64,000 nucleotides of DNA from Flavobacterium aquaticum (GTDB lineage Bacteria; Bacteroidota; Bacteroidia; Flavobacteriales; Flavobacteriaceae): assembly GCF_003259835.1 (NCBI RefSeq), contig NZ_QLMI01000008.1, positions 1 through 64,000 on the forward strand, written 5' to 3'. The translations under genes were made by a program, and so were the position numbers. The notes beneath the pieces are model-generated. The model had not been told where the DNA came from. It searched no databases and saw only the letters and a program-made list of their open reading frames with translations. Shown piece by piece: positions 42,270 to 49,912 of the stretch. Position 1 is the first letter of the stretch. Every line of letters begins with the position of its first letter.

Positions 42270-44090
42270 ATGGCAGCAAAAGTAGAAGCGTGGGGTTCAC
42301 GCGTAGGACTAATCTTGGCTATGGCTGGAAATGCTGTTGGATTAGGTAATTTTTTAAGATTTCCGGTTCAAGCAGTTCAAAATGGTGGAGGAGCTTTTAT
42401 TATTCCTTATTTAGTTTGTTTTTTATTAATGGGAATCCCATTATTGTTGATTGAATGGTCGACAGGTCGTTTCGGTGGAAAATTTGGTAACCACAGTACA
42501 CCTTATATATTAGATACAATGGCTAAAGGTCGTGTATGGAAATATATAGGTGTTTTTGGGATTTTTACTAATATTGCCGTTGCTGCATATTACTGTTATA
42601 TCGAGTCTTGGACAATGTCTTATGTGTATCACTCAATTGTTGGAACATTTGACGGAATGAGTCAAGCAGACGTAGCAGGATTCTTCAATTCTTATGTAGA
42701 TATTTCTCAATCTACTACTGGAATTCCTTATGAAGCAGTTATTTTTTACATTTTATGTTTATTATTAAATACTTGGATTTTATCTAAAGGTTTAGGTGGA
42801 ATTGAAAAAGTTGCTAAAATTGGAATGCCATTATTGATTTTATTCGGTGTAATTTTAGCTGTAAGAGGAGTTACTTTAGGTACTAGTGGAGCTTCAGATA
42901 TTTTTCCAAATGCAAATGCATGGGATGGTCTAAATTTCTTATGGACACCACAATTTGATTCATTGGCAAATCCTAAGGTTTGGTTAGCTGCTGCAGGTCA
43001 AATTTTCTTTACGCTGTCAGTAGGTATGGGAACCATTCATTGTTATGCGGCTTACTTAAAAGAAAAAGATGATGTGGCTTTAAATGCTGTATCTGCTGGA
43101 TTTATGAATGAGTTCGTTGAAGTGGTTTTAGGTTCTTTAATTGTTATTCCTATTGCTGCTGGATACTTAGGATTAGATTGGGTTATTCAAAATGCAGGTT
43201 TTGGTATGGCTTTCCAAACAATGCCTTATTTGTTCCAACAATGGGGTGGTGTTTTAGCTATCTTAGCTGGTGTTTTTTGGTTCGGACTTTTATTCTTTGC
43301 CGGAATTACTTCTTCATTAGCTATGGGAACCCCATGGATGGGATTCATGTCTGATGAATTTGGTTGGTCTAAAAATAAAGGAGCATGGTCTTTTGGAGCC
43401 TTAGCTTTAATTATGGGATTACCAACGGTTATTTTCTATAATCAAGGAGTTTTTGATCAATATGACTATTGGGCGGGAACTGTTAGTTTGGTTGTATTTG
43501 CTTTCTTAGAAACCGTATTGTTTTCCTATATTTTTGGAATCAATCGAGGTTGGGAAGAAATCAACAAAGGCGCTGATATCAAATTGCCTAAATTCTTTAA
43601 ATATGTAATTTTGATTATTACACCATTATTATTAGGAGCTGTTTTGGTTTCAAGTATTCCAGATTGGGTTAATCAAATTAAGAACAACGATACCAATAAT
43701 AAAGAATGGTTTGCCGATAATTATTTTGCTGAAAACTTTGAAGGTTCGGGTGCTGTTTCTGGAAAAGTTATTGAGGTAAAATCGGATTATGTAAAATTTG
43801 AATTTGAAAACGAAAGAAAGAAATTTGATAAAGTTTCAAATCAGGTTCTTGTTGAAAAATTCAATGATACAAAAGAATATAAATTTGATTCAAGTTTAAA
43901 TCAAGAAGCTATTGTAAAAGTTGGTGATGTTATCAAACCAGGTGATGCAATTGCGAAAGGGAATTTTACAAACAATACATTATATAAATTTATTGGAAGA
44001 ATGTTATTGTTGTCACTTTTTGTATTTATTTCAATAATTGTTTACGTTGCTTACAAGAAACGTGTTAAAGAAGGGAGAGCTACATTATGA
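42270..44090 (+). CDS. Neurotransmitter:sodium symporter (NSS) family transporter with extra C-terminal domain
   Basis: 606 residues in the inner membrane, probably importing an amino acid with Na+. NSS hallmarks: AGNAVGLGNFLRFP in TM1 (about 19-32), NGGGAFIIPY, TM2 EWSTGRFGG, and TM6 FFTLSVGMGTIHCYAAY. The bacterial NSS core is 11 to 12 helices in about 450-500 residues. Here an insertion of about 100 residues (470-570) sits before the last helix; its VSGKVIEVKSDYVKFEF and VKVGDVIKPGDAIAKG read like a small beta-barrel. The stop overlaps the start of the next small gene by 4 nt (ATGA), matching MetP/MetS-type two-component NSS systems. Confidence 0.92.
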   Translation: MAAKVEAWGSRVGLILAMAGNAVGLGNFLRFPVQAVQNGGGAFIIPYLVCFLLMGIPLLLIEWSTGRFGGKFGNHSTPYILDTMAKGRVWKYIGVFGIFTNIAVAAYYCYIESWTMSYVYHSIVGTFDGMSQADVAGFFNSYVDISQSTTGIPYEAVIFYILCLLLNTWILSKGLGGIEKVAKIGMPLLILFGVILAVRGVTLGTSGASDIFPNANAWDGLNFLWTPQFDSLANPKVWLAAAGQIFFTLSVGMGTIHCYAAYLKEKDDVALNAVSAGFMNEFVEVVLGSLIVIPIAAGYLGLDWVIQNAGFGMAFQTMPYLFQQWGGVLAILAGVFWFGLLFFAGITSSLAMGTPWMGFMSDEFGWSKNKGAWSFGALALIMGLPTVIFYNQGVFDQYDYWAGTVSLVVFAFLETVLFSYIFGINRGWEEINKGADIKLPKFFKYVILIITPLLLGAVLVSSIPDWVNQIKNNDTNNKEWFADNYFAENFEGSGAVSGKVIEVKSDYVKFEFENERKKFDKVSNQVLVEKFNDTKEYKFDSSLNQEAIVKVGDVIKPGDAIAKGNFTNNTLYKFIGRMLLLSLFVFISIIVYVAYKKRVKEGRATL

Positions 44091-44242
44091 ATTCAGCAGC
44101 ATTAATTACAATGGTTTTGGCGCAAGGAATTGTTATTTGTTTAACACTTTATTTTTTCTATAAAGTTTTAAAAACTCCACCTGTACAGGAACCAGATTCT
44201 TTCTCGGATAATGATGAGGAATCAGTTAGAAAAAACGATTAA
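44087..44242 (+). CDS. MetS-like NSS transporter small subunit (51 aa)
   Basis: A 51-codon gene overlapping the NSS transporter by 4 nt. MNSAALITMVLAQGIVICLT opens a single membrane helix (about 5-27), followed by YFFYKVLKTPPV and an acidic cytoplasmic tail (DNDEESVRKND). Small subunits of this design (MetS family) are needed by some NSS-family methionine/alanine importers. The overlap implies coupled translation and equal dosage. The assignment rests on size, topology and context; the sequence is too short for certainty. Confidence 0.75.
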   Translation: MNSAALITMVLAQGIVICLTLYFFYKVLKTPPVQEPDSFSDNDEESVRKND

Positions 44243-44253
44243 ATAAAAGTAAA

Positions 44254-45132
44254 ATGAATAAAATAAAATCCTACTTCATGTTTTCAAGAGAACACCGAAG
44301 TGGGATTTTCTTGTTATTTGCAATCATCATTTTGGTGCAGTTAAGTTATTTTCTTTTTAAGGATAATTTTACGTCAACAAAAAATAATCCTGAAGATAAA
44401 GCTTGGTTGTTAGTTCAAAATGAAATTGATAGCTTGAAAAGTATTCAATCAACAAAAAAAGATACAATTTATCCTTTTAATCCAAATTATATAACAGACT
44501 ACAAAGGATATAAGTTAGGAATGACAATTCAAGAAATTGATCGTTTACATGCTTTTCGTAAAACTGGAAAATTTGTAAACTCAGCAGAAGATTTTCAACA
44601 AGTTACTAAAGTTTCAAATGCATTTCTTTCTAAAATTAGCCCTTATTTCAAATTTCCAGATTGGGTAAAAAACAAGACCAATGTTGCTTCAGAAAAGTTT
44701 CGTAAGTTTTTACCAAAGGAAAAAGAAAAAATCATCCAAAAAGATATAAACACAGCAACTCGAGAAGATTTAATTGCAGTGTATGGTATTGGGGAAAAAT
44801 TAGCGGATAAGATTTTATTAGAAAAAGAGAAGTTGGGATGTTTTGTGAGTATGGAGCAATTTCAGTTTATGTGGGGAATTAGTCCAGAAGCTTTGGCGGA
44901 TTTAGAAAAAAGATTTAACGTAAAAACTCAAAACGGATTGAGTAAAATTGCAATTAATGAATTGTCTCAGAAAGAATTGGCAAAATTTCCCTATTTTGAT
45001 TATGCATTGGCTAAAGAAATTGTCATTTATAGAACCATGAATAATGGAATTAAGAATATTGATGATTTAACAAAAATTAAGGGAATGCCTAACGAAAAAA
45101 TAAAAATAATCGCCTTATATTTGGATTTTTAA
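44254..45132 (+). CDS. ComEA-like helix-hairpin-helix protein, membrane-anchored (292 aa)
   Basis: One N-terminal membrane helix (FLLFAIIILVQLSYFLF, about 18-34) anchors the protein. Three helix-hairpin-helix units follow: one around FQQVTKVSNAFLSKISPYF (about 113-131), a ComEA-like DINTATREDLIAVYGIGEKLADKIL (about 165-190) and a third near the end (NIDDLTKIKGMPNEKIKII). HhH domains bind DNA without sequence preference; ComEA-like proteins hold DNA during uptake. A role in natural transformation is only one option, as this protein is common in non-competent Flavobacteria. It is 11 nt after the small subunit gene and may be co-transcribed with it. Confidence 0.88.
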   Translation: MNKIKSYFMFSREHRSGIFLLFAIIILVQLSYFLFKDNFTSTKNNPEDKAWLLVQNEIDSLKSIQSTKKDTIYPFNPNYITDYKGYKLGMTIQEIDRLHAFRKTGKFVNSAEDFQQVTKVSNAFLSKISPYFKFPDWVKNKTNVASEKFRKFLPKEKEKIIQKDINTATREDLIAVYGIGEKLADKILLEKEKLGCFVSMEQFQFMWGISPEALADLEKRFNVKTQNGLSKIAINELSQKELAKFPYFDYALAKEIVIYRTMNNGIKNIDDLTKIKGMPNEKIKIIALYLDF

Positions 45133-45171
45133 AAATATTACCAATAAAACAACCTATACAATTACAGATTT

Positions 45172-46341
45172 ATGAATTCAATGTATTTCACAGAAGAACA
45201 CGAATTATTCAGACAAAGTTTTAGAGATTTTTTACATAAAGAAGTGGTTCCTCACATTGAAAAATGGGAAAAAACAGGAACTATTGAGCGTTTTATTTGG
45301 GAAAAATTTGGAGAAATGGGCTTCTTTGGATTGAATTATCCTGAAGCTTATGGAGGAATGAATTTAGATTTATTCTACACCGTTATATTTTTAGAAGAAC
45401 TTCAAAAAGTAAAATCTTCTGGTTTTGCTGCAGCTATGTGGGCACATGCTTATTTAGCAATGACACATTTAAATGCTGAAGGAGATGAAAGAATCAAACA
45501 AGATTATTTAGCGCCAAGTATTGCTGGAAAAAAAATTGGAGCTTTATGTATTACAGAGCCATTCGGTGGAAGTGATGTTGCTGGGATGAGAACAACAGCG
45601 GTAAGAAGTGGAGATAAATTTGTAATCAATGGTTCTAAAACATTTATCACAAACGGAGTTTATGCTGATTACTATGTTGTAGCCGCTAAAACAAACCCAG
45701 AATTAGGGAATAAAGGAATTAGTATTTTCTTAGTAGATGCAAAAACCCCAGGTATTTCAGCTACTAAGCTAGATAAATTAGGTTGGAGAGCATCAGATAC
45801 TGCTGAACTTGCATTTGATAATGTTGAAATTCCTCTAGAAAATTTAATGGGTGAAGAAGGAAAAGGTTTTCCATACATTATGCAGCATTTTGCTTTAGAG
45901 CGTTTAATTATGGCAATCAACGCTCATGCACGAGCAGAATATGCAATTGAGTACACTATTGAATATATGTCACAACGCGAAGCTTTTGGTAGTAAAATCA
46001 ACAAGTTTCAAGCTTTAAGACATACAATGGTAGAGCATGCAACAGAAGTAGAGCATTGTAAAATATTTAATTATGCTGCTGTAGCTCGTTTAGATAAAGG
46101 AGAATATGTAGTTAAAGAAGCTACTATGGCAAAATTAAAATCGACTAAAGTGGCTGATTTAGCTATTTACGATTGCTTGCAAATGCTAGGTGGTTATGGT
46201 TATATGGAAGAATATCCATTAGCACGTTTATTAAGAGATAGTCGTTTAGGTCCAATTGGTGGAGGAACTTCTGAGATTCTGAAAGAAATTTTATCAAAAA
46301 TGATAATTGATAATCAGAATTATAAACCAGCAGTTAAATAA
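45172..46341 (+). CDS. Acyl-CoA dehydrogenase
   Basis: A 389-residue flavoenzyme that introduces the alpha-beta double bond into acyl-CoA. The three domains are present: helical N-terminal (FTEEHELFRQSFRDFLHKEVVPHIEKWE), middle beta domain with LCITEPFGGSDVAGMRTTA and FVINGSKTFITNG, and C-terminal helices with the family signature QMLGGYGYMEEYPLARLLRDSR and GGGTSEILKEILS. The substrate chain length or branching is not predictable from this alone. The gene stands alone, with its stop 35 nt before the rpsU -7 box. Confidence 0.94.
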   Translation: MNSMYFTEEHELFRQSFRDFLHKEVVPHIEKWEKTGTIERFIWEKFGEMGFFGLNYPEAYGGMNLDLFYTVIFLEELQKVKSSGFAAAMWAHAYLAMTHLNAEGDERIKQDYLAPSIAGKKIGALCITEPFGGSDVAGMRTTAVRSGDKFVINGSKTFITNGVYADYYVVAAKTNPELGNKGISIFLVDAKTPGISATKLDKLGWRASDTAELAFDNVEIPLENLMGEEGKGFPYIMQHFALERLIMAINAHARAEYAIEYTIEYMSQREAFGSKINKFQALRHTMVEHATEVEHCKIFNYAAVARLDKGEYVVKEATMAKLKSTKVADLAIYDCLQMLGGYGYMEEYPLARLLRDSRLGPIGGGTSEILKEILSKMIIDNQNYKPAVK

Positions 46342-46376
46342 TTTTAATTTATAATTTTTAATTCAGAATTATTTTC

Positions 46377-46384
46377 TACATTTG
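46377..46384 (+). promoter_or_regulatory. -7 element TACATTTG of rpsU
   Basis: Perfect TAnnTTTG 29 nt before the rpsU ATG, leaving a leader of about 25 nt that contains the strong ribosome binding site. Confidence 0.5.
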
Positions 46385-46396
46385 CACCCTTAACGA

Positions 46397-46405
46397 GAGG
46401 AGGTG
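46397..46405 (+). promoter_or_regulatory. Strong Shine-Dalgarno sequence of rpsU
   Basis: GAGGAGGTG, nearly the full complement of the 16S anti-SD, ends 8 nt before the rpsU ATG at 46414. It is the only strong SD I noticed in the window, where other genes have none. In Flavobacteriia bS21 helps to hide the anti-SD, so a strong SD here fits autoregulation by S21 level. Confidence 0.8.
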
Positions 46406-46413
46406 TCTATATT

Positions 46414-46608
46414 ATGTTAATTATACCAATTAAAGACGGAGAAAATATCGATAGAGCATTAAAGCGCTATAAAAGAAAATTTGATAAAACAGGAACTGTT
46501 CGTCAGTTACGTGCACGTCAAGCTTTCATTAAACCATCTGTTGTAAACAGAGCTAAGATCCAAAAAGCATCTTACATTCAAGGATTAAGAGACTCATTAG
46601 AGAGTTAA
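46414..46608 (+). CDS. rpsU: 30S ribosomal protein bS21
   Basis: 64-residue basic protein, normal length for the family. MLIIPIKDGENIDRALKRYKRK, FDKTGTVRQLRARQAF and KPSVVNRAKIQKASYIQG are typical. In Bacteroidota ribosomes bS21, with bS18 and bS6, shapes the pocket that sequesters the anti-SD. The ATG is preceded by a full SD (46397-46405). A terminator follows 20 nt after the stop, so the gene is transcribed alone. Confidence 0.97.
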   Translation: MLIIPIKDGENIDRALKRYKRKFDKTGTVRQLRARQAFIKPSVVNRAKIQKASYIQGLRDSLES

Positions 46609-46628
46609 TTTTTTGAATAAACTATACT

Positions 46629-46672
46629 AACCGCTAACTAATAAAGTGTAACTTTGTTGTTAGCGGTTTTTT
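46629..46672 (+). terminator. rpsU terminator, ending at the xerC start codon
   Basis: ACCGCTAAC / GTTAGCGGT outer stem with an inner AAAGT / ACTTT stem and seven Ts that run directly into the ATG at 46674. Confidence 0.75.
46649..46656 (+). promoter_or_regulatory. -7 element TAACTTTG of the tyrosine-recombinase gene, inside the rpsU terminator loop
   Basis: Perfect TAnnTTTG in the loop region of the terminator. Transcription would start near 46661, giving a 5' leader of about 12 nt and leaving only the 3' arm of the hairpin in the new transcript. Confidence 0.45.
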
Positions 46673-46673
46673 T

Positions 46674-47564
46674 ATGTCTACAAATCTACAAGCATATCAA
46701 GATTATTTGGTTAAAGAGAAAAATTATTCTCCTTTAACGGTTCGTGCGTATTTAGATGATATCAAATCTTTTCAAGAATATCTTACTGGTCAATCTGTAA
46801 ATCTCGATGAAGTTATTTATCCACATGTTAGAAATTGGATAGTAACTTTAGTAGAGCAAAATATTTCAACCACTTCGGTCAATCGAAAAATATCAGCATT
46901 AAAATCGTATTATAAGTTTCTTTTAAAAGTAAAGCAGATTTCGGTTAATCCTTTATTGAAACATAAATCATTAAAAACAGCCAAGAAAGTTCAAATTCCT
47001 TTTTCCGAAAAAGAGTTACAAGATGTTTTTTTAGATAATGATTATTCGGATGACTTTGAAGGTATTCGTAATCGTTTTGTAATTGAGCTGTTTTATGCAA
47101 CTGGAATTAGAAGGGCAGAGTTGATAAATTTAAAGATGACTAGTATTGATGAATCGCAAAAAACAATCAGAGTTATAGGAAAAAGAAATAAAGAAAGGAT
47201 TATTCCAATGCTTGATTGTACTCTGAATTTGCTTAAACGCTATAAGGAACAACGAAATCATTTAGAAGTAATAAATGATAAAGAGATGTTAATTTTATCT
47301 AAAACTGGAAATAAAGTAAGCGAATCTTTTGTTTATCGATTAATAAATGACTACTTTAGTACTGTCTCGAAAAAAGAAAAAAAGAGTCCCCACGTTCTTA
47401 GGCATTCCTTTGCAACACATTTGTTGAATAATGGAGCCGATTTAAATTCCGTAAAAGAGTTATTGGGTCATGCTAGTTTGTCGTCTACTCAGATATATAC
47501 CCACAGCAGTTTGGCTGAATTAAAAAAAGTGTATCAAGAAGCACATCCTAGAAACAAGAAATAA
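46674..47564 (+). CDS. xerC: XerC/D-family tyrosine recombinase
   Basis: 296 residues, full length for a chromosomal-dimer resolvase. N-terminal SAM-like DNA-binding domain (about 1-95; LVKEKNYSPLTVRAYLDDI) and catalytic domain with Arg146 (YATGIRRAEL), the beta-hairpin lysine in GKRNKERIIPM, His240 and Arg243 (HVLRHSFATHLL), His266 (LLGHASLSSTQIYTH) and the nucleophile Tyr275. All catalytic residues are present. It sits between rpsU and hpf, a housekeeping context with no integron or element ends, so chromosome-dimer resolution is the likely role; XerC versus XerD is not certain from sequence. Confidence 0.93.
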   Translation: MSTNLQAYQDYLVKEKNYSPLTVRAYLDDIKSFQEYLTGQSVNLDEVIYPHVRNWIVTLVEQNISTTSVNRKISALKSYYKFLLKVKQISVNPLLKHKSLKTAKKVQIPFSEKELQDVFLDNDYSDDFEGIRNRFVIELFYATGIRRAELINLKMTSIDESQKTIRVIGKRNKERIIPMLDCTLNLLKRYKEQRNHLEVINDKEMLILSKTGNKVSESFVYRLINDYFSTVSKKEKKSPHVLRHSFATHLLNNGADLNSVKELLGHASLSSTQIYTHSSLAELKKVYQEAHPRNKK

Positions 47565-47597
47565 CTCGATTGTATAACCATTTTAATTAACAGAATT

Positions 47598-47900
47598 ATG
47601 AAAGTTAATGTGCAAGCAGTAAATTTTAATGTAGACAGAAAATTGGTAGATTTCATTCAAGAGCGAATGGATAAATTGGAAAAATATTATGATAAAATAG
47701 TTTCAGCTGAAGTTTTTTTGAGGCTTGAAAATACGAGTGATAAAGAAAATAAAACAGTAGAGATAAAAATTAATGTACCAGGAGACGATTTTGTAGTTAA
47801 AAAAACAGCAAAAAGTTTTGAAGAAGGAGTAGATTTATCGGTTGATTCTTTAGAGCGAGTTATCCTAAAAAGAAAAGAAAAATTAAGAGCGCATTCATAA
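47598..47900 (+). CDS. hpf: Ribosome hibernation-promoting factor, short form
   Basis: 100-residue protein of the RaiA/HPF family (MKVNVQAVNFNVDRKLVDFI, RMDKLEKYYDKIVSAEVFLR, and a final basic helix SLERVILKRKEKLRAHS). It binds the ribosome A/P sites in stationary phase to inactivate or store ribosomes. It is the short type without the C-terminal dimerisation domain. The recombinase stop lies 33 nt upstream, so it is probably transcribed with it. Confidence 0.93.
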   Translation: MKVNVQAVNFNVDRKLVDFIQERMDKLEKYYDKIVSAEVFLRLENTSDKENKTVEIKINVPGDDFVVKKTAKSFEEGVDLSVDSLERVILKRKEKLRAHS

Positions 47901-47925
47901 AAAGAAAAAAAACATAAAAAATGTT

Positions 47926-47954
47926 TTGATTCAAAAATAAATTATATACATTTG
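47926..47954 (+). promoter_or_regulatory. Promoter of the tRNA-tuf operon
   Basis: TTG (47926-47928), 18-nt spacer, TACATTTG (47947-47954), upstream of the first tRNA at 47993. Confidence 0.6.
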
Positions 47955-47955
47955 C

Positions 47956-47981
47956 AGTCCGTTAGAAATAGCGGACTTTTT
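47956..47981 (+). terminator. Hairpin plus T-run between the tRNA promoter and the first tRNA
   Basis: AGTCCG (47956-47961) / CGGACT (47972-47977) stem with a five-T run. It can terminate hpf transcripts, but as it lies after the tRNA promoter it could also attenuate the tRNA-tuf transcript. Confidence 0.55.
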
Positions 47982-47992
47982 ATATTTAAGTT

Positions 47993-48066
47993 GCCGGTGT
48001 AGCTCAGCTGGCTAGAGCAGCTGATTTGTAATCAGCAGGTCGTGGGTTCGAGTCCCTCCATCGGCT
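47993..48066 (+). tRNA. tRNA-Thr (TGT)
   Basis: 74 nt. Acceptor GCCGGTG pairs with CATCGGC (one G-T), the anticodon stem CTGAT/ATCAG encloses loop TTTGTAA (anticodon TGT), and the T-arm has GGTTCGAGTCC. No encoded CCA. Confidence 0.97.
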
Positions 48067-48098
48067 CAAAGTTGTAAGTAACTTAATATAAAAGGTTT

Positions 48099-48180
48099 GG
48101 GGAGATACTCAAGCGGCCAACGAGGGCGGACTGTAAATCCGCTGACTACGTCTTCGCAGGTTCGAATCCTGCTCTCCCCA
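48099..48180 (+). tRNA. tRNA-Tyr (GTA)
   Basis: 82-nt type II tRNA. Acceptor GGGGAGA / TCTCCCC, anticodon stem CGGA/TCCG with loop CTGTAAA (GTA), and a long variable arm. Discriminator A. Confidence 0.97.
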
Positions 48181-48251
48181 CGAGATTTTGAATTTAGAGA
48201 GAAGGATTTGGTTTTTCTGAATTCTGATGGCTAACTTCTGAATACACAAAA

Positions 48252-48323
48252 GCCGGTGTAGCTCAGGGGTAGAGTGCTTCCTTGGTAAGGAAGAGGTCAC
48301 GGGTTCAATTCCCGTCATTGGCT
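48252..48323 (+). tRNA. tRNA-Thr (GGT)
   Basis: 72 nt. Acceptor GCCGGTG / CATTGGC, anticodon stem CTTCC/GGAAG with loop TTGGTAA (GGT). The 71 nt between this tRNA and tRNA-Tyr contain no tRNA-Gly, only CTGAATTCTGA-like words. Confidence 0.97.
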
Positions 48324-48380
48324 CTTAAAAAAGTTTATTTTTTGAACACTAATATATAACTAAGATTAAATTATTAAATC

Positions 48381-49568
48381 ATGGCAAAAGAAACCTTTGA
48401 TCGTTCGAAGCCCCATTTAAATATTGGAACTATCGGACACGTTGACCACGGTAAAACTACGTTAACAGCTGCAATTACTAAAGTATTAGCTGATGCTGGT
48501 TTATCAGAAGCAAAATCATTTGATCAAATTGATAATGCTCCAGAAGAAAAAGAAAGAGGTATTACTATTAATACATCTCACGTAGAATATTCTACAGCTA
48601 ACCGTCACTACGCTCACGTTGACTGTCCAGGTCACGCGGATTACGTTAAGAACATGGTTACAGGTGCTGCTCAAATGGACGGTGCTATCTTAGTAGTTGC
48701 TGCTACAGATGGTCCTATGCCACAAACAAGAGAGCACATCCTTTTAGGTCGTCAAGTTGGTGTGCCTAGAATGGTTGTATTCATGAACAAAGTGGATATG
48801 GTTGATGATGCTGAATTATTAGAATTAGTAGAAATGGAAATTAGAGATTTATTATCTTTCTATCAATATGATGGTGATAATGGTCCAGTTATCCAAGGTT
48901 CTGCTTTAGGTGGATTGAATGGTGATCCAAAATGGGTTGCTACTATCATGGAATTAATGGAAGCTGTTGATAACTGGATTGAATTGCCAGCTCGTGATGT
49001 TGATAAGCCTTTCTTAATGCCAGTTGAAGACGTATTTACAATTACTGGTCGTGGAACTGTAGCTACAGGTCGTATCGAAACAGGAGTTGCTAATACAGGT
49101 GACGCTGTTGAAATCATTGGTATGGGAGCTGATAAATTAACTTCTACTATTACAGGAGTTGAGATGTTCCGTAAAATCCTTGATAGAGGTGAAGCTGGAG
49201 ATAACGTAGGTTTATTGTTAAGAGGTATCGCTAAAGAAGATATCAAAAGAGGAATGGTTATTGTTAAGCCAGGATCTGTTAAACCACACGCTCACTTCAA
49301 AGCTGAGGTATATATCTTGAAAAAAGAAGAAGGTGGACGTCACACTCCATTCCACAATAACTACCGTCCACAGTTCTACGTACGTACAACTGACGTAACG
49401 GGTACTATTTCTTTACCAGCTGGTGTAGAGATGGTTATGCCTGGTGATAACTTAACAATTGATGTTACTTTGTTAAGCCCTATCGCTTTATCAGTAGGTT
49501 TACGTTTCGCTATCCGTGAGGGTGGTAGAACAGTAGGTGCTGGTCAGGTTACTGAAATTTTAGACTAA
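48381..49568 (+). CDS. tuf: Elongation factor Tu
   Basis: 395 residues. GTPase motifs GHVDHGKT (about 19-26), DCPGHADY and NKVDMVDD are intact; the second and third beta-barrel domains carry the normal EF-Tu sequence ([29 protein letters not shown]). It carries aminoacyl-tRNA to the ribosomal A site. Codon use is strongly optimised. Encoded directly behind the tRNA array and followed by its own terminator. Confidence 0.99.
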   Translation: MAKETFDRSKPHLNIGTIGHVDHGKTTLTAAITKVLADAGLSEAKSFDQIDNAPEEKERGITINTSHVEYSTANRHYAHVDCPGHADYVKNMVTGAAQMDGAILVVAATDGPMPQTREHILLGRQVGVPRMVVFMNKVDMVDDAELLELVEMEIRDLLSFYQYDGDNGPVIQGSALGGLNGDPKWVATIMELMEAVDNWIELPARDVDKPFLMPVEDVFTITGRGTVATGRIETGVANTGDAVEIIGMGADKLTSTITGVEMFRKILDRGEAGDNVGLLLRGIAKEDIKRGMVIVKPGSVKPHAHFKAEVYILKKEEGGRHTPFHNNYRPQFYVRTTDVTGTISLPAGVEMVMPGDNLTIDVTLLSPIALSVGLRFAIREGGRTVGAGQVTEILD

Positions 49569-49587
49569 TTATAAGTCGATAATAATT

Positions 49588-49615
49588 AAAACCAGCAGTT
49601 CGCTGCTGGTTTTTT
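49588..49615 (+). terminator. tuf terminator
   Basis: AACCAGCAG / CTGCTGGTT stem closed by a TTCG tetraloop, then six Ts. It separates tuf from the tRNA-Trp transcript by only 5 nt. Confidence 0.8.
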
Positions 49616-49620
49616 AACAA

Positions 49621-49692
49621 ACGGGCGTAGTACAAGGGCTAGTATAGTGGTCTCCAAAACCATTGATGGGGGTTCGAATCCCTCCGCCCGTG
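49621..49692 (+). tRNA. tRNA-Trp (CCA)
   Basis: 72 nt. Acceptor ACGGGCG / CGCCCGT, anticodon loop CTCCAAA (CCA), T-arm GGTTCGAATCC, discriminator G. It lies 15 nt ahead of secE. Confidence 0.97.
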
Positions 49693-49707
49693 CAAATAAA
49701 GATTAAA

Positions 49708-49902
49708 ATGACAAAAGTAGTTAATTACATATCTGAAGCATTTCATGAATTGAAAACGAATGTTACTTGGCCAATTTGGGCAGATGTACAACGTTTGACA
49801 ATTATTGTAGCTGTATTTTCAATTGTTTTCGCTCTATTAACTTGGGGTGTTGATGAATTATTTGTAAAAGCTCTTGAAGGTTTTTTTAACATTTTAAAAT
49901 AG
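49708..49902 (+). CDS. secE: Preprotein translocase subunit SecE
   Basis: 64 residues. MTKVVNYISEAFHELKTNVT, WPIWADVQRLTIIV and a single membrane helix (TIIVAVFSIVFALLTWGVDEL) are typical of the short one-helix SecE. It clamps SecY in the translocon. The start is ATG 49708; the longer open frame from 49663 would begin inside tRNA-Trp and is rejected. Confidence 0.96.
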   Translation: MTKVVNYISEAFHELKTNVTWPIWADVQRLTIIVAVFSIVFALLTWGVDELFVKALEGFFNILK

Positions 49903-49912
49903 TACTTACAGT

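Noticed and set aside
48109..48318. Minus-strand frame across the tRNA genes
   Set aside because: It is antisense to tRNA-Tyr and tRNA-Thr (the typical 'TGIEPVTSSL' artefact of tRNA reverse strands).
49663..49707. Longer secE frame starting in tRNA-Trp
   Set aside because: The first 10 codons are tRNA sequence; the normal SecE start is ATG 49708.
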